Assembly: GCA_031769625.1 (NCBI GenBank)
Contig: JAUIMM010000088.1
Coordinates: 8,871,501 to 8,935,500 of the forward strand
DNA from: Taudactylus pleione
Lineage: Eukaryota > Chordata > Amphibia > Anura > Myobatrachidae
Length of the DNA stretch: 64,000 nucleotides
Reading direction: 5' to 3'
The translations under genes and the position numbers were made by a program. Shown here in pieces: positions 44,256 through 54,830 of this stretch. The first letter of the stretch is position 1. Every line of letters starts with the position of its first letter. Below the pieces are notes generated by a model. The model searched no databases. It had not been told where the DNA came from and worked only from the letters and a program-made list of their open reading frames with translations.

Positions 44256-44618
44256 AATTTATTTATTTATTTATTACCAGTTATTTATATAGTGCACACA
44301 TATTCCGCAGCGCTTTACAGAGAGAATATTTGGCCATTCACATCAGTCCCTGCCCCAGTGGAGCTTACAATCTATATTCCCTACCACATGCACACAAACA
44401 CGGGTTAATTTTTTTTTTTTTTTTTGGGGGGGGGGTGACCAATTAACCTACCAGTATATTTTTGGAGTGTGGGAGGAAACCGGAGTACCCGGAGGAAACC
44501 CATGCAAGCACAGGGAGAATATACAAACTCCACACAGTTAGGGCCATGGTGGGAATTGAATCCATGACCTCATTGCTGTGAGGCAGTAACGCTAACCATT
44601 ACTTCGTCTGTGCTGCCC
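44256..44618 (-). repeat. Full-length tRNA-derived V-type SINE
   Basis: On the minus strand: tRNA-like head starting GGGCAGCACAGACG, box A-like GACGAAGTAATGG, box B-like GGATTCAATTCC (about 44547-44558), then the conserved GTGTGGAGTTTGTATATTCTCC and GGGTTTCCTCCGGGTACTCC blocks, a 3' domain AGCTCCACTGGGGCAGGGAC, GCGCTGCGGAATATG, and an (AATA)n tail at 44256-44280. Poly(C/T) slippage at 44409-44437. Fragments occur at 10222, 18888, 38845, 47184 and 62621. Pol III promoter is decayed but recognisable. No clear TSD. Confidence 0.85.
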
Positions 44619-44736
44619 AATTTCAGTTTGTTTCCAGGAACTTTTCAGAATATTGTTTGTCAAACGAATCAAGTTTGATTATTGTTGGGATGTTTGCATG
44701 ATGTACTTTCACATTAGAAGTGGGATACATCTAGGG

Positions 44737-45200
44737 CAGGGATAGGCTACGTTGTTCTCTTTGGGTGCAAGACATTTAATATTACAAGCCAAACAAGTTT
44801 CTGGGGTGCCACCATGATTACAACAAATACAAACAATTACAAAATTAATAAATGGGCACTAAAAATGTTGCTGGCCTCCCTGTTTTTTCTTTTTGCAGGG
44901 TTAGGTTAATCAGTTGTAGTTTGGAGAGGAAGACATGCCTCAGAATTTTGGAGTTACAATGGTAGCAGTACAAAACGGGACAACAGTGGTTCACTTAGCA
45001 GAGGCCCAGACTTCATTTGGTATGCAGGCCACGCTTTGGTTCTTCAGTTTGGAGTGGGTATAGCGTGCCAAAAGGGGATCCTCTGTGAGGGCAGAGTTGG
45101 GAGAGGAGGGGAAAAGCACTCCTAACAGGAGAGGGACTAGTATCAATTGCCACTTAAAATATTCTCTTGTGCCACTAGTTCCATTGGTTGTCCACCCCTG
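44737..45200. mobile_element. hAT-type MITE, CAGGGATAGGC end
   Basis: 464 bp from CAGGGATAGGCTACG to TTGTCCACCCCTG. Flanking 8-mers ATCTAGGG and ACCTAGAC agree at 5 of 8. Contains an inverted GTGCCA/TGCCAC pair near the ends. Non-coding; the opposed 107-codon frame is incidental. Confidence 0.7.
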
Positions 45201-45248
45201 ACCTAGACAAATTTTACTTATATTCTGCCATGGTATAATTGCTACCCG

Positions 45249-45656
45249 GATGAAAGATAGACAATTAATAGGTCGACACCAGACGGTCGACGTGCAATAG
45301 GTCGATGGGGTCAAAGGGTCGTCAGGTGCAAAAGGTTGACAGGGTTAAAAGTCTACATGTCCACATGGTCTACATCAATTTTTTTAAATGGTTTTCGCAA
45401 CATTTTTACGTTTTGGGTGAGGGTTAGGCTGCCAGAGGGGATGGTTAGGCTCTAGGGGGAGGGTTAGATTAGGATTGGGCACTAGGGAAAGGGTTAGGCA
45501 CCAGGGACGAGTGTTAGGGTTAGGCACTAGGGAAAGGGTTAGGATTAGGGTTAAATTACAAAAAAAAAATGTGTTGACCATTTGAACCTATCAACGTTAT
45601 TGCATGTCGACCATCTAGTGCCGACCTATTGACTATCGACATTATTACTGTCTAAC
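45249..45656. mobile_element. GTCGAC palindromic element with TTAGGG core, copy 2
   Basis: Left arm AGATAGACAATTAATAGGTC then GACACCAGACGGTCGACGTG; right arm is its diverged complement (CATGTCGACCATCTAGTGCC, ending TATTACTGTCTAAC). The centre holds GGTTAGGCACTAGGGAAAGG-type units, five or six copies. Same design as 35690-36012. Confidence 0.75.
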
Positions 45657-46445
45657 TTTTATACCATACCTGGTACAATCTGTCTGTTCTTTCATGGTGA
45701 GGAATTGAAGATGGTTTTAAGAAGGTTCTAAAGAAAACCAGTGTCTGGTAATAACACTGCCGGAGATTTACTTTTGCTATCTGACAAGTTGCTGCATTTG
45801 CTTTTGCATTTGGGTTATTGTCCTCCCCGCTGAACACCAGTGGTCAATTATTTCAGCATTCTCACCTTTGCAGTGATTAATGTTTGCAGTGGTGGACTTT
45901 GTTGTTCTAATGTCCAGACAACGGCCAGGTTTATCACTGATAAATCAGGTGTTAGTCTCTGAAACATTCATTCTAGCAGATATAGTGTAGCTATTGGAAG
46001 AGAACCAGAACATAACAGGGGAGTGTTTTGCTGTGTAAATGCTTAATTTAACAAACAAGGAGTAGGAGTAGAACGGCAGGACAGTGACCCTCTCCAGATT
46101 CTTTTATTACCCCCCTCTTCTGATCCATGCGTGGGGACACAGCACAGACACTCTATTATCTGATGTTAATACAGAGTACTGGAGTTCAGTGCCAGAACTG
46201 AAGGGTGATGATGAGGAGAGAGCCTGCAGGACAGGGAGTATGAAGAGAACACTGAAAGGAAAATGTCAAGGGGAGCCTTAGGAAAATCTAGAAGGGAGAC
46301 GTAGAAGGAAATAATGAAAGGAACTTATGAAAGGATGTTTCTGTCTGCTCGGAGAATCTGGAGTTTTGCTGCAATCAGCATGTGAAGGTGTGTATTGTAC
46401 AGTACTTGTTTTTCCAACCATTGAAATGTTTTTTTTTATTTTTAG
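45657..46445. other. Unassigned, possibly transcribed
   Basis: 46084-46281 is open for 65 codons on the plus strand (MTLSRFFYYPPLLIHAWGHS start) and 46380-46386 has a donor-like AAGGTGTG. Weak exon-like hints only; no protein family recognised. Confidence 0.2.
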
Positions 46446-46846
46446 GGTACTTGTGTACTTTACGGACTCATTGAAGAGAGAACCCAAGTTTACGGACTCA
46501 TTGCAGAGAGAACCCAAGTGTCCTACACTCATTATTAAGATTATTATTATCAATCATGGTAAAGTCTAAATCCCCTTTACGGAGAGGACCCTGACGTCAT
46601 CAGCCAGTGTCCAGCGTCATTCCCAGTGTCCAGCGTCATTCCCTACCATCCAAGTGGGCATAGAGGGCGAATATAACCTTGTGGCGAGCCACCGAGCCTG
46701 AAGCATGGCGGGCACAACGAGCCCGCGAGGGGACAGGTTTTTCTTTAGGTGGGGACAACTTTTGGTACTTGTGTACATAAAGTACACAAGTACCATTTAA
46801 AACATTAATTGGGTTCTCTCTGCAATGAGTCCGTAAAGTACACAAG
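46446..46846. mobile_element. MITE with TTGTGTACTTTACGGACTC ends
   Basis: Left CTTGTGTACTTTACGGACTC then ATTGAAGAGAGAACCCAAG, right end its complement (GGGTTCTCTCTGCAATGAGT then CCGTAAAGTACACAAG). The left terminal block is tandemly doubled (46459-46518). The GC-rich core GCGGGCACAACGAGCCCGCG is a palindrome. A second inverted pair ACTTGTGTAC/GTACACAAGT sits at 46757-46791. TSD unclear. Confidence 0.72.
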
Positions 46847-47183
46847 AAATGACCTTTATACAAGAGAATTTGGTAACCTTGTTTTTGTTTGTTTTTTCTT
46901 TTCCAGTCCTGATCATGATTCTTTTTATGACCAAACAGTTTCCATACTTCTTATTAGGAGCACAAGTATAATGATTAGTGACACATTCTAAAAGTCTCAT
47001 ATTATTTAATCTGCTCCTAATGTGAGATCTGGAAAACATGCGTGGTTGGAGTGCCTATAGTTGGAGTAACATCCATTGAGGAAATGATTGTTTGTTTGTT
47101 TTTTTTCCTTGCAATTAAAATACAACTATCCATTTTTAGGAGAGGTGATAATGGTACCTGTAATAGATACATGTCTGATGGAT

Positions 47184-47245
47184 TTATTTTATTTATTTAA
47201 TAGCCTTTACTTATATAGCGCAGCATATTCCATTGCGCTTTACAA
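47184..47245 (-). repeat. SINE 3'-tail fragment
   Basis: TTATTTATTTAATAGCCTTTACTTATATAGCGC then AGCATATTCCATTGCGCTTTACA: minus-strand end of the V-type SINE. Confidence 0.75.
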
Positions 47246-47275
47246 TTGGGACAACATTTAATTTTGATTTTGACC

Positions 47276-47310
47276 TGCCTTGACAAAGCAGCCCGTAGGC
47301 GAAACGCGCC
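47276..47310 (+). ncRNA. Hammerhead-like core, inactive-looking
   Basis: CTTGACAA (in place of CTGANGA) then AGCAGCCCGTAGGC and GAAACGCGCC (47301-47310). Spacing fits a hammerhead core but two of the seven essential bases differ, so catalysis is unlikely. Confidence 0.2.
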
Positions 47311-48209
47311 ACTGTTAAAAATGCTATTAGTTAACCTGTGATTCGTGGCATACTGAGTTTTAAAGCTGACCATAGCTTTACTTTGGATACACTGTGTATT
47401 TCCTCCGCAATAAGCACGTAGACGGAGAAATGTATGCACGCTATATAATGATACAGATATGACTGATTGCACTACAACCATACTTGTAACTCAGAGGTTA
47501 AACTGAGTATATCTCTCAAATTCTCCTTATTATATTCTACAAATGGGTGAATGATTGCATTCTGCAAAAATTGTGAATTTAATGGGTTGAATATATTAAA
47601 AACGGATATGTTGTTCACAGTATATGCTATATAAAGCAGAATTGCACTTCACGCTATTTTTCTTTCTCCCTGTGTAATCCAAGTGGAGAACTGATTGTGC
47701 TAATGTGCTAAACATATCAATGACTGGCAGATAGTATTAACAGATTCCCTTTGAGTAGGAGAATCTGGATATAGGCAACAATTGTTGCAATAAAATTACA
47801 CAATCTATCTGTCAATTTCCCCCTGTTGCAATAGTTACAAATTAAAGATACAGGTGGATATAGTTTATGAAAAAGCACTAATGGGCACGATACTGTGGAT
47901 TGAAATTAATAGGGAAATAGACCTTATTTGTATTAAATACTATACATATGGTGTTTAGATAATAACTGACACTGTAAAAAATTGTTCTGAAAGGTCTTTA
48001 TGAATAGAGATATACCATACTGAGAGATTTAATTAATTTTACAATATATAATAAAGATAACATACAACAGTGGTAATTGGATAATTTTTAATTCACTTAA
48101 TTCATTGATATCATTCACAACACTACTATTTATATTCCTGTCTAGGAATATTTCAATTGTTTTTATATTTCGCCGTATTGGTGTCCCTTGTACAAATGTT
48201 TTAATATAA
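47311..48209. other. Unassigned AT-rich, possible retroelement body
   Basis: Lies between the hammerhead-like motif and the 3' module. A 135-codon minus-strand frame (48029-48436) is AT-driven low-complexity with no domain. Confidence 0.35.
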
Positions 48210-48345
48210 TAATAATAATAATAATCTATTATTTTAATAGTTATTGAATTATCATAATAATGTGTGGAATAGCTGGGTGATAAAGAGTGCACCATATGAA
48301 AATACTCTATCTTTTTTTCTTCTTTTTGTTTATGAATATTTAAAG
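48210..48345 (+). mobile_element. 3' module of hairpin-tail element, fragment
   Basis: (TAA)n, TATTTTAATAGTTATTG, then AAGAGTGCACCATATG and CTATCTTTTTTTCTTCTTTT: same motif order as 8100-8185 and 7005-7092. No inverted partner arm identified. Confidence 0.45.
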
Positions 48346-49061
48346 AACAGAACTGAGTAATAACAGACAGACATAGAGGTAAGAGGGCCCTGCTCGCAAG
48401 TGTACAATTTATAAGGAAATAGGCACTGATACACAAGGATAGGTATGTGGATGGAATGTGTCTAGTAATATAATGGAGGCATTATGTCCATCTTTGAGTG
48501 TGAAAGGAATCAAATTTCCACATAAAATCCCCACAAATGCAGTGTATTCTGTTTTATGATTTCCACCTCCTTAAATTTGTTTCTAGATGTTTATCAGGGC
48601 TAAATTGGTTCCTTATAGCGTGAACCAGCAAGTGAATGAACACTACCAGTGAATGGACATTTCCAGGTTTAATACAGTAATCTTAAATTTTAGTGAATAC
48701 AATCGTAGTTTATATCTCGACTATATTTTATTGATGTAGGTCATATTATTTATTTACTGTACTTGTTTGTTCATTTGCTGGTATTGTGCGTTTGTCCACT
48801 GGTAATTTCTACACCTCTCCTGTTTTTTGGTTGTAAAATTCTAACTATCCCTTCAATCTTTATTCTAAAAATGTATTTTAAATGTATACATAGTAATAAT
48901 GATGTCTTAAAATAGTTTTAATGCTGTATCTTCTAAATACACCATCCCCTTAAATATGAGAATTCCCTTAACTCGTTCATTCACTGAACGATTCACCCTA
49001 TATGACTATAATTTCTCTGTTTGTGCTCATCTGTATTAAGCCATTGTTCCAAAGGGACAGA
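48346..49061. other. Unassigned AT-rich DNA
   Basis: Nothing recognised. Confidence 0.4.
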
Positions 49062-49648
49062 GGGCCTGATTCAGAGCCGGACACTATTTGCGCTCGCTTG
49101 TTCAGAAAAAGGGGCCGGCTATTTAAATTGAGCGCTCGCTCTTTGCGGTCTGATGTCTGAGCGAGCGAACGAAACATGCGCTTGCTATTTTGTAAAGACT
49201 CCCCCTGGCCGCTCGCATCCTACGTCATCTCCGCTATTTATTTGATTAATCGAATACATCGAAAGACGTCTGAACTGCTCGCAGTGCTTGTGGTTGGATT
49301 TTCCGAACGCAATCATGCGAACAGGTCTGGCTAAGAAACAACCAAGCGACGTGGTCAATGATGCTGCTTTGTTAATTATGCACACCCTTAAAATGCCCGT
49401 TTTGACCTTTTGGCACGCCTGCGTTCGGATCACCACTCCCCGTTTTCAAGCACCTTCCCCTGTTACCACCCACAAACGCCTCATCCTGTCACTCAAATTA
49501 GCAGGCACTCGCTATTTTGCGAGCGCTTGATTTCCTACCGCAATTACTGGTTGGCGCATGCGCATTACGACCCATACGCATGCGCAGTTGTGCGAACATC
49601 GCTCGGAGCGAACGAGCGGCCGCTTACAAGCGGCTCTGAATCAGGCCC
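49062..49648 (+). mobile_element. Harbinger-type MITE, GGGCCTGATTCAGA family
   Basis: 587 bp, GGGCCTGATTCAGAGCCGG to CGGCTCTGAATCAGGCCC, exact TSD AGA (49059-49061, 49649-49651). Interior less palindromic than sister copies and slightly longer; contains CGAGCGAACGAA and GCGCATGCGCATTACG words. Opposed short frames are shadows. Confidence 0.88.
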
Positions 49649-49651
49649 AGA

Positions 49652-50440
49652 GATCAAAGACCTAGAAGAAATTCTCCTATAACAAAAATAATTGCCATAG
49701 AACAGAACTGTTTAGCCTATGATGTATTCAATAGAAACATAGAATAAAATGAACTTCTATTTTGTACTAACCTCTCTGTGCACCTTATTTTGCCGAGGTA
49801 CACGATGGTTTTGTTTTAGTATTTTGCACTGGCTGACCATGTGTTTAGCTGGTATTGGTTCAGCTTGGCTCTAGATTTAGAACCAATTCCGAGCAGAAAA
49901 CAAAAGCGTAGACGAGCTCTTTTGCCCTCTGTGACTCTCCTTTATACTTAAGTTTATACAGTAGTTATACTCCATCGTTAAACAGATACTTTATAGAATA
50001 ACGGAAATGAAATGTATGCTTGAAATTCATCCTTATACAAAAGATTATATGATGGTATTTGAGAAACCTCCCCACACTTCCATTCTCCGGTGCTCCAACA
50101 CTGCTCATTCCAACTATGACAGCTGGAGAAGACACAAGCAGTGCTGTATGAGTTTCACACCCAGGCCCTGGGTACATGGCTCTGTCCGTTCAGCACCTTT
50201 GTGAGACAGCTCTATTTGCACCTACCTCTTCGGAAAACAGCAGCACATTGAGCATTGGTCACAGCGAGCACTCCCAAACTGGTCGTCTCCGCAGTAATCC
50301 TAGTAGAATAGGGAGAATATTTGCTAAAAATAACTTTATTACAACTAAGTTGTTATGCATTGCTAATGTATTACGCAAATCTAATAACATTTCAGCTTTC
50401 TGACTACACATTTTATAGTGCAATTTATTGAACACACTTT
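49652..50440. other. Unassigned
   Basis: 50007-50400 contains two overlapping plus-strand frames of 65 and 75 codons with ordinary amino-acid composition but no recognised domain or splice context. No repeat signature. Confidence 0.3.
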
Positions 50441-51087
50441 GGGCCTGATACACAGTTGCACATAAGTCCTTTTTGCAGATAAATATTTTATGTGCTCGAG
50501 CAAATGCAAGCTTTACGATTAGAATTGCATGCTTCTTAAGGGTTCCATACATCAGGCGGCCGATCCCCTGATCCGACTGGAACCGCCCATCTGCCAGTCA
50601 GAAACTCAAATCGGCGGCCAACTACGATCGCTAATCCATCAGGAAATCTGTTAAATTCTTCATGTTAAAAATGCCCAATTTGCTGATCCCGTTCATGTAT
50701 TGGATCGGATTGCCAATTGGGGGAAATCCAACACTCAGACCCCAGCGCCTGAGTTATCTGGGAATTGCGTCAATCCCTTGCTGATGTATGGGGCCCATTA
50801 GCCACATCTCCCCTTACAGCTGAATGGCTAGGACTGGGTGGCAACTGGATGTTCACACCTAGGCTAATTTGTTCCGAGGGCTTGTAGGTGGAATTTCAGG
50901 CTGTTCAGAGTTGAGCGTGCGCTAAGATCCACCTGATTTCAGACTTATCTTTTGCCCTAGTTTATGCAAATGCACGCTGGTAATTATTACTGCTACTTTT
51001 GGATAAGGCAGTTGCTGACGAATAAATGCTCTGAATATAGACATAAATCCGCATTTATTTCTGAGCATACAACTGTGAATCAGGTCC
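50441..51087. mobile_element. Harbinger-like MITE with nested TTAA MITE
   Basis: Ends GGGCCTGATACACAGTTGC and the complement of ACTGTGAATCAGGTCC; flanks TTT and ATT. Inner GCTCGAGCAAATGCAAG. Interrupted at 50536-50801. Related in parts to 28485-28746. Confidence 0.65.
50540..50797. mobile_element. TTAA-type MITE, nested
   Basis: TTAA (50536-50539) then GGGTTCCATACATCAGGCGG; right end TGCTGATGTATGGGGCCCA then TTAG (50798-50801). Inner GATCCGACTGGAACCG and GATCGGATTGCC words are inverted. Confidence 0.7.
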
Positions 51088-52440
51088 ATTGACTCCTATT
51101 CTTGCATGTGATTGTTATGGATGGGCATTTTATATTGAAATAAATCCGTTGTACATCCTGCTGACTATTTTGCCAGTGATTATGGACCACAAGTGAGCTA
51201 CACTGTATAGTGCCAACATGTGTTTTTTCATATTTATTTATTTTTTCAACGATCTGTTTATCGGGCTTTCACATAATTACGGCAGCATGTAGGGAGAAAA
51301 AACTTGATTGTACTTGCAGAATAAAGAGAATAGTTACATCCAGAGAAAGGCAAGTTTGGTGCCGCTAAATTCAAATACATATCAATATCATTTTTTAGTG
51401 TTTTGTAATTTCAATGTTCTTCTATATTTAAAATTCTTGAATGTTTACATATATGAGTAGGAATATTCTTAAAACATGGTTAAGAGTTGCTATCCGAGTT
51501 GCCATCCTAGAGAGTATTCAAGGAAAACCTTTGGCTGGAAGGCACCACGGCTAAGGAGTTAATAGACTACAGTGTTCCTTCAGACAGTCTTTTAGGAAAC
51601 CACACATACTATGTAACCCTGCTGCTAATTCACAAGTATTGGGATGTAACAGTGTATAAGCAGTTGATATGTTCCCAGATCTATACAGCTAAGTGCTGTG
51701 TGGGGGTTCTTCATAATGTGCCCTTGCTGACATCCCTGGGTTAAAATTGGATTTAGCAACTTTGACCTCTTTCTTCTTCCTTCTCTTTCACATTCCTTCC
51801 CTTCTCCATTTCCACAGTTCTCCTCTCCCTCCCTCTCTCTCTCTGTCCAGCTGCTGGACTCTCACAGCACATTCCTATAATATCAGGGGACACGTCTTTC
51901 TCTTATCATAAGTGACATCCGGGAGAAGAGAGAGGTGGGATGGTTCTATCCAAATCCATGGGACAATTTTATGGTTCCTCCTTCACTTGTGCCGTCTTCT
52001 GATTCCCACCTCACTGGATGACTGTCAGGAAAAGAAGGCTTGTATTCATAGTAAGCGGAAAATCCCTTCCTGATGCTTGCAGCCAGTAGCCATAAATATT
52101 CCTGGTTAATCAACAGCTTTATAGGCACATTCTCCAGTGCAGAACATGAAAAACATAAAAATACTTTTAAAGATTTCCTACCCAAAATTCCCCAGGAGTG
52201 TGCGTATGAAATTCCACTTTGTTTCTGTGCAGTCTGTGCTATTTCAGTCTTCTGTTTCCAGTTGCTTACATTTCTGCTTTCCTTGTTTTGTTAGTGCAGT
52301 TTTAAAATATGGTTTTTTATTTTTTTTTACCGCTAGCACAGCTAAATGGGTAATATAAGATGAAAAAAAAATGTTTACAATTGATTTCCGAGCTCACATT
52401 TCCTGTTCTCTTTTATACGTTGTATTTTGCGGTAATGTTG
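51088..52440. other. Unassigned, with pyrimidine tract
   Basis: 51768-51850 is a CT-rich tract (TCTTTCTTCTTCCTTC through CCCTCTCTCTCT). Remainder AT-rich, with plus-strand frames 52073-52358 driven by T-rich hydrophobic codons. No gene recognised. Confidence 0.4.
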
Positions 52441-52445
52441 ATATT

Positions 52446-53503
52446 GGGGTTGGCTACGGGATCCTGGCACACAGGATACCGGCGCTTAGAATCCCCACGC
52501 CGGAATCCCAAATGGCTGGAAATACTGACACTTGTAGGGAAGTATGTATCCCTACCCGTAAACCTAAGCCCCCCCTCCCAGCTTAAACCTCCACCTAGTA
52601 CCTAATCCTAAACCTAACTCTAATCCTAACCCTATTGGCGCATACCCACGGTCAGATCTGTCAGATGAACGATTTTGCCAACGATTTCATGAACTATTTC
52701 AGACAGTATTAGAATGAATGAAATCGTGAAAATCTGACTGCAAACACATCAGATGTCAGATATCGTTATCTGACATGCGGGAACGCGCATCGTTCGTCGT
52801 TGCAGGCTCACATGTCAGATATTCTTTCAGATATGAATGATTGAACGATTTTTACATTTGTTATCGTTCCTATCTAACAACAAATCTGACCGTGTGCAAG
52901 CACCATTATACTTACCGTCGGGATGTCAGCGGAATTCAGGCTGAACCAGAATACAGCTGTATAGGAATCGGTATGAAATACCGCCGGCTGGCGGTTCGAT
53001 TCCCGGCAGTGGCAGCCCGACACTGGAACAGATCCGAGCAGCGGTAGCCCGACAGCGCTGGAAATCCCGATCGTCCCTAGGTAAGTATTAACAAACCTAA
53101 ACTATCCCCCTAACCCTAGCCCTCCCTTAGGGGTGCCTAAACCTAACCTCCCCCCAAGTGCCTAACCCTAACTCCCCCCTTCCCCGCTGCCAAAACCTGT
53201 CCCCCGGGGTGGGGTGCCTAACCCTAACCCTCCCTCCCCCTAGCCAAACCCTAACCTCCCGGGGTGGTGCCTAACCTTAAGTCCCCCCTCGGGAGCCCTA
53301 AACCTAAACCCCTCCGCGGCTGTCCACTCGCGGCGCTAGGCATCCCTTCGATCGGGATGCCGGGCACCGGTCTCCCAGCGTCGGGGAAATGAGCGGCGTC
53401 TACATCTAGACACCGGGCATTTCACCCTCGCCGGGATATGACAGTCGGGAAGCCCGCTGTCGGTATAATGTCAGCCGGCTTCCCGATTGCATCCCGCTGT
53501 ATA
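52446..53503. mobile_element. Two telomere-like MITE segments around a TTAA-like MITE
   Basis: 52446-52633 starts GGGGTTGGCTACGGGATCC and has AACCTAA-type units; 52910-53503 is a larger GC-rich segment with GCCGGCTGGCGG, CCTAACCCTAACCC units and the end GGCTTCCCGATTGCATCCC. They could be one copy split by 52634-52909 or two tandem copies. Confidence 0.6.
52634..52909. mobile_element. MITE with GCGCATACCCACGGTCAGAT end
   Basis: Inverted ends TTGGCGCATACCCACGGTCA and the complement of TGACCGTGTGCAAGCACCAT; inner AGATATCGTTATCTGACATG and AACGATT/AATCGTT words. Family resemblance to the TTAA elements, but the flanks are not TTAA. Confidence 0.6.
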
Positions 53504-54830
53504 TTCTGGCTCATCCCATAAAATGGATGCCTACAATTTGTGTAAGAAAAAGCACACTTTTTTTTTCTTTTTTTACTATTATTGTTTAACAAAAGCATCT
53601 GGCCTAACATTTAGTTGTAGAATAGGGTATAGGATAACAGGGTCTGAACACTTATTGCATCTAAATGGCAATGACAAAAATCATTGCAAATTCTGTCCCT
53701 TTTTGGCAAGTCATGCTGGATGTATTGAGGCGTTCCGGGCTAAATGATGGCAGCTAACGTTTACTTTCCCAGGATGAGATATTTAAATATGATTCAGGTA
53801 TTGGCTTTTGGGTCCCAGTTTAGTTAATCACTATGGAGCTACAAAATCTAGCTTTGGCCTACACTTTTAGGATAATATAAATAAGAGTTCCAATCAGGCG
53901 CTGTCGATGTTCAATAAACAAATATGATGGATAAACAGAGAGTCTCTTACTTCAAAAAGCATAAATCCAACAAATGTTCTTATGAAACTCCAAAAGCTGA
54001 TGGTTCTTCTCTTTACAAGCTTCTGATGAAGTAGAAAAGAGAGGGGGGGGTTTTAACCCCCTATTGTTCCTCAGCACACTGAATTGTACTAGCAACAACA
54101 TATGAATACTATATGGTAATAGAAATCAGAGATATTGGTTGCATGCATTTGCAAATACATGGGAAGCTGCTAGGCCTCTTCACGGCTTCTCTGTCACTAG
54201 CAGTCCCTAACAATACGAGGTTCACGTCCGGGGTGCAGTGCACCTTAAAAAACGTCCAGCCCAAGACCCCCCCAGGGCATCACACGAAAATGGAAAAAGA
54301 GTGACAGTGCAGTGTAAAGTATAGATGTGTGCGAGTAATCAATAAGTGTGGAATGAGAGGTTAAAATATATGTGAGAAAATACATGAATAATAAACAAAC
54401 ATAAAAGGTGATGTGAAAAGTTACTATGTGTATTAAGTGGTGATGCCCTGAGGAGGCCCAGCCGGAGTAGCCTCGGGGGTCCTACATCCAAACGCTCACC
54501 CCAAATGTAATATATACCAATTAAAGCCTCATAATATATATATATTTTGGCAAATGTAAGGCCTCATGATAAAGGCACTTACCTAAATGCATCCAAAGTG
54601 AGAGCCAGCTTACCTGGGAGTCACTCCTGGTTGCTCGCAGGTAAGGGGCTTGCTCCAGATTTCTAGGCAGACACTAGAGACAGATACCTTTATTGGGGAA
54701 TCTAGCTTTCGGTGCAGTAGAGCACACCTATCATAGCACATTACTACTATACGAGCATATTTCTGTCCCAATAGGGTATCTCCTTCTTACATCTACACTC
54801 TAAGACCTTCCTTTTACATCATTCTCCACC
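53504..54830. other. Unassigned, with old element pieces
   Basis: T-rich at 53555-53585. 53875-54045 has words seen in the 5150-5580 and 47270-47660 stretches and CTGATGA at 54023-54029. 54425-54500 has GAGGAGGCCCAGCCGG. No boundaries. Confidence 0.35.

Noticed and set aside
48029..48436. 135-codon minus-strand frame
   Set aside because: Dominated by I, Y, N and S from AT-rich DNA, including a poly-Y run from (TAA)n; no domain.
52993..53003. Perfect Pol III box B (GGTTCGATTCC), possible tRNA or SINE
   Set aside because: No box A at the right distance, no cloverleaf, and the sequence is part of a palindromic GC-rich MITE.
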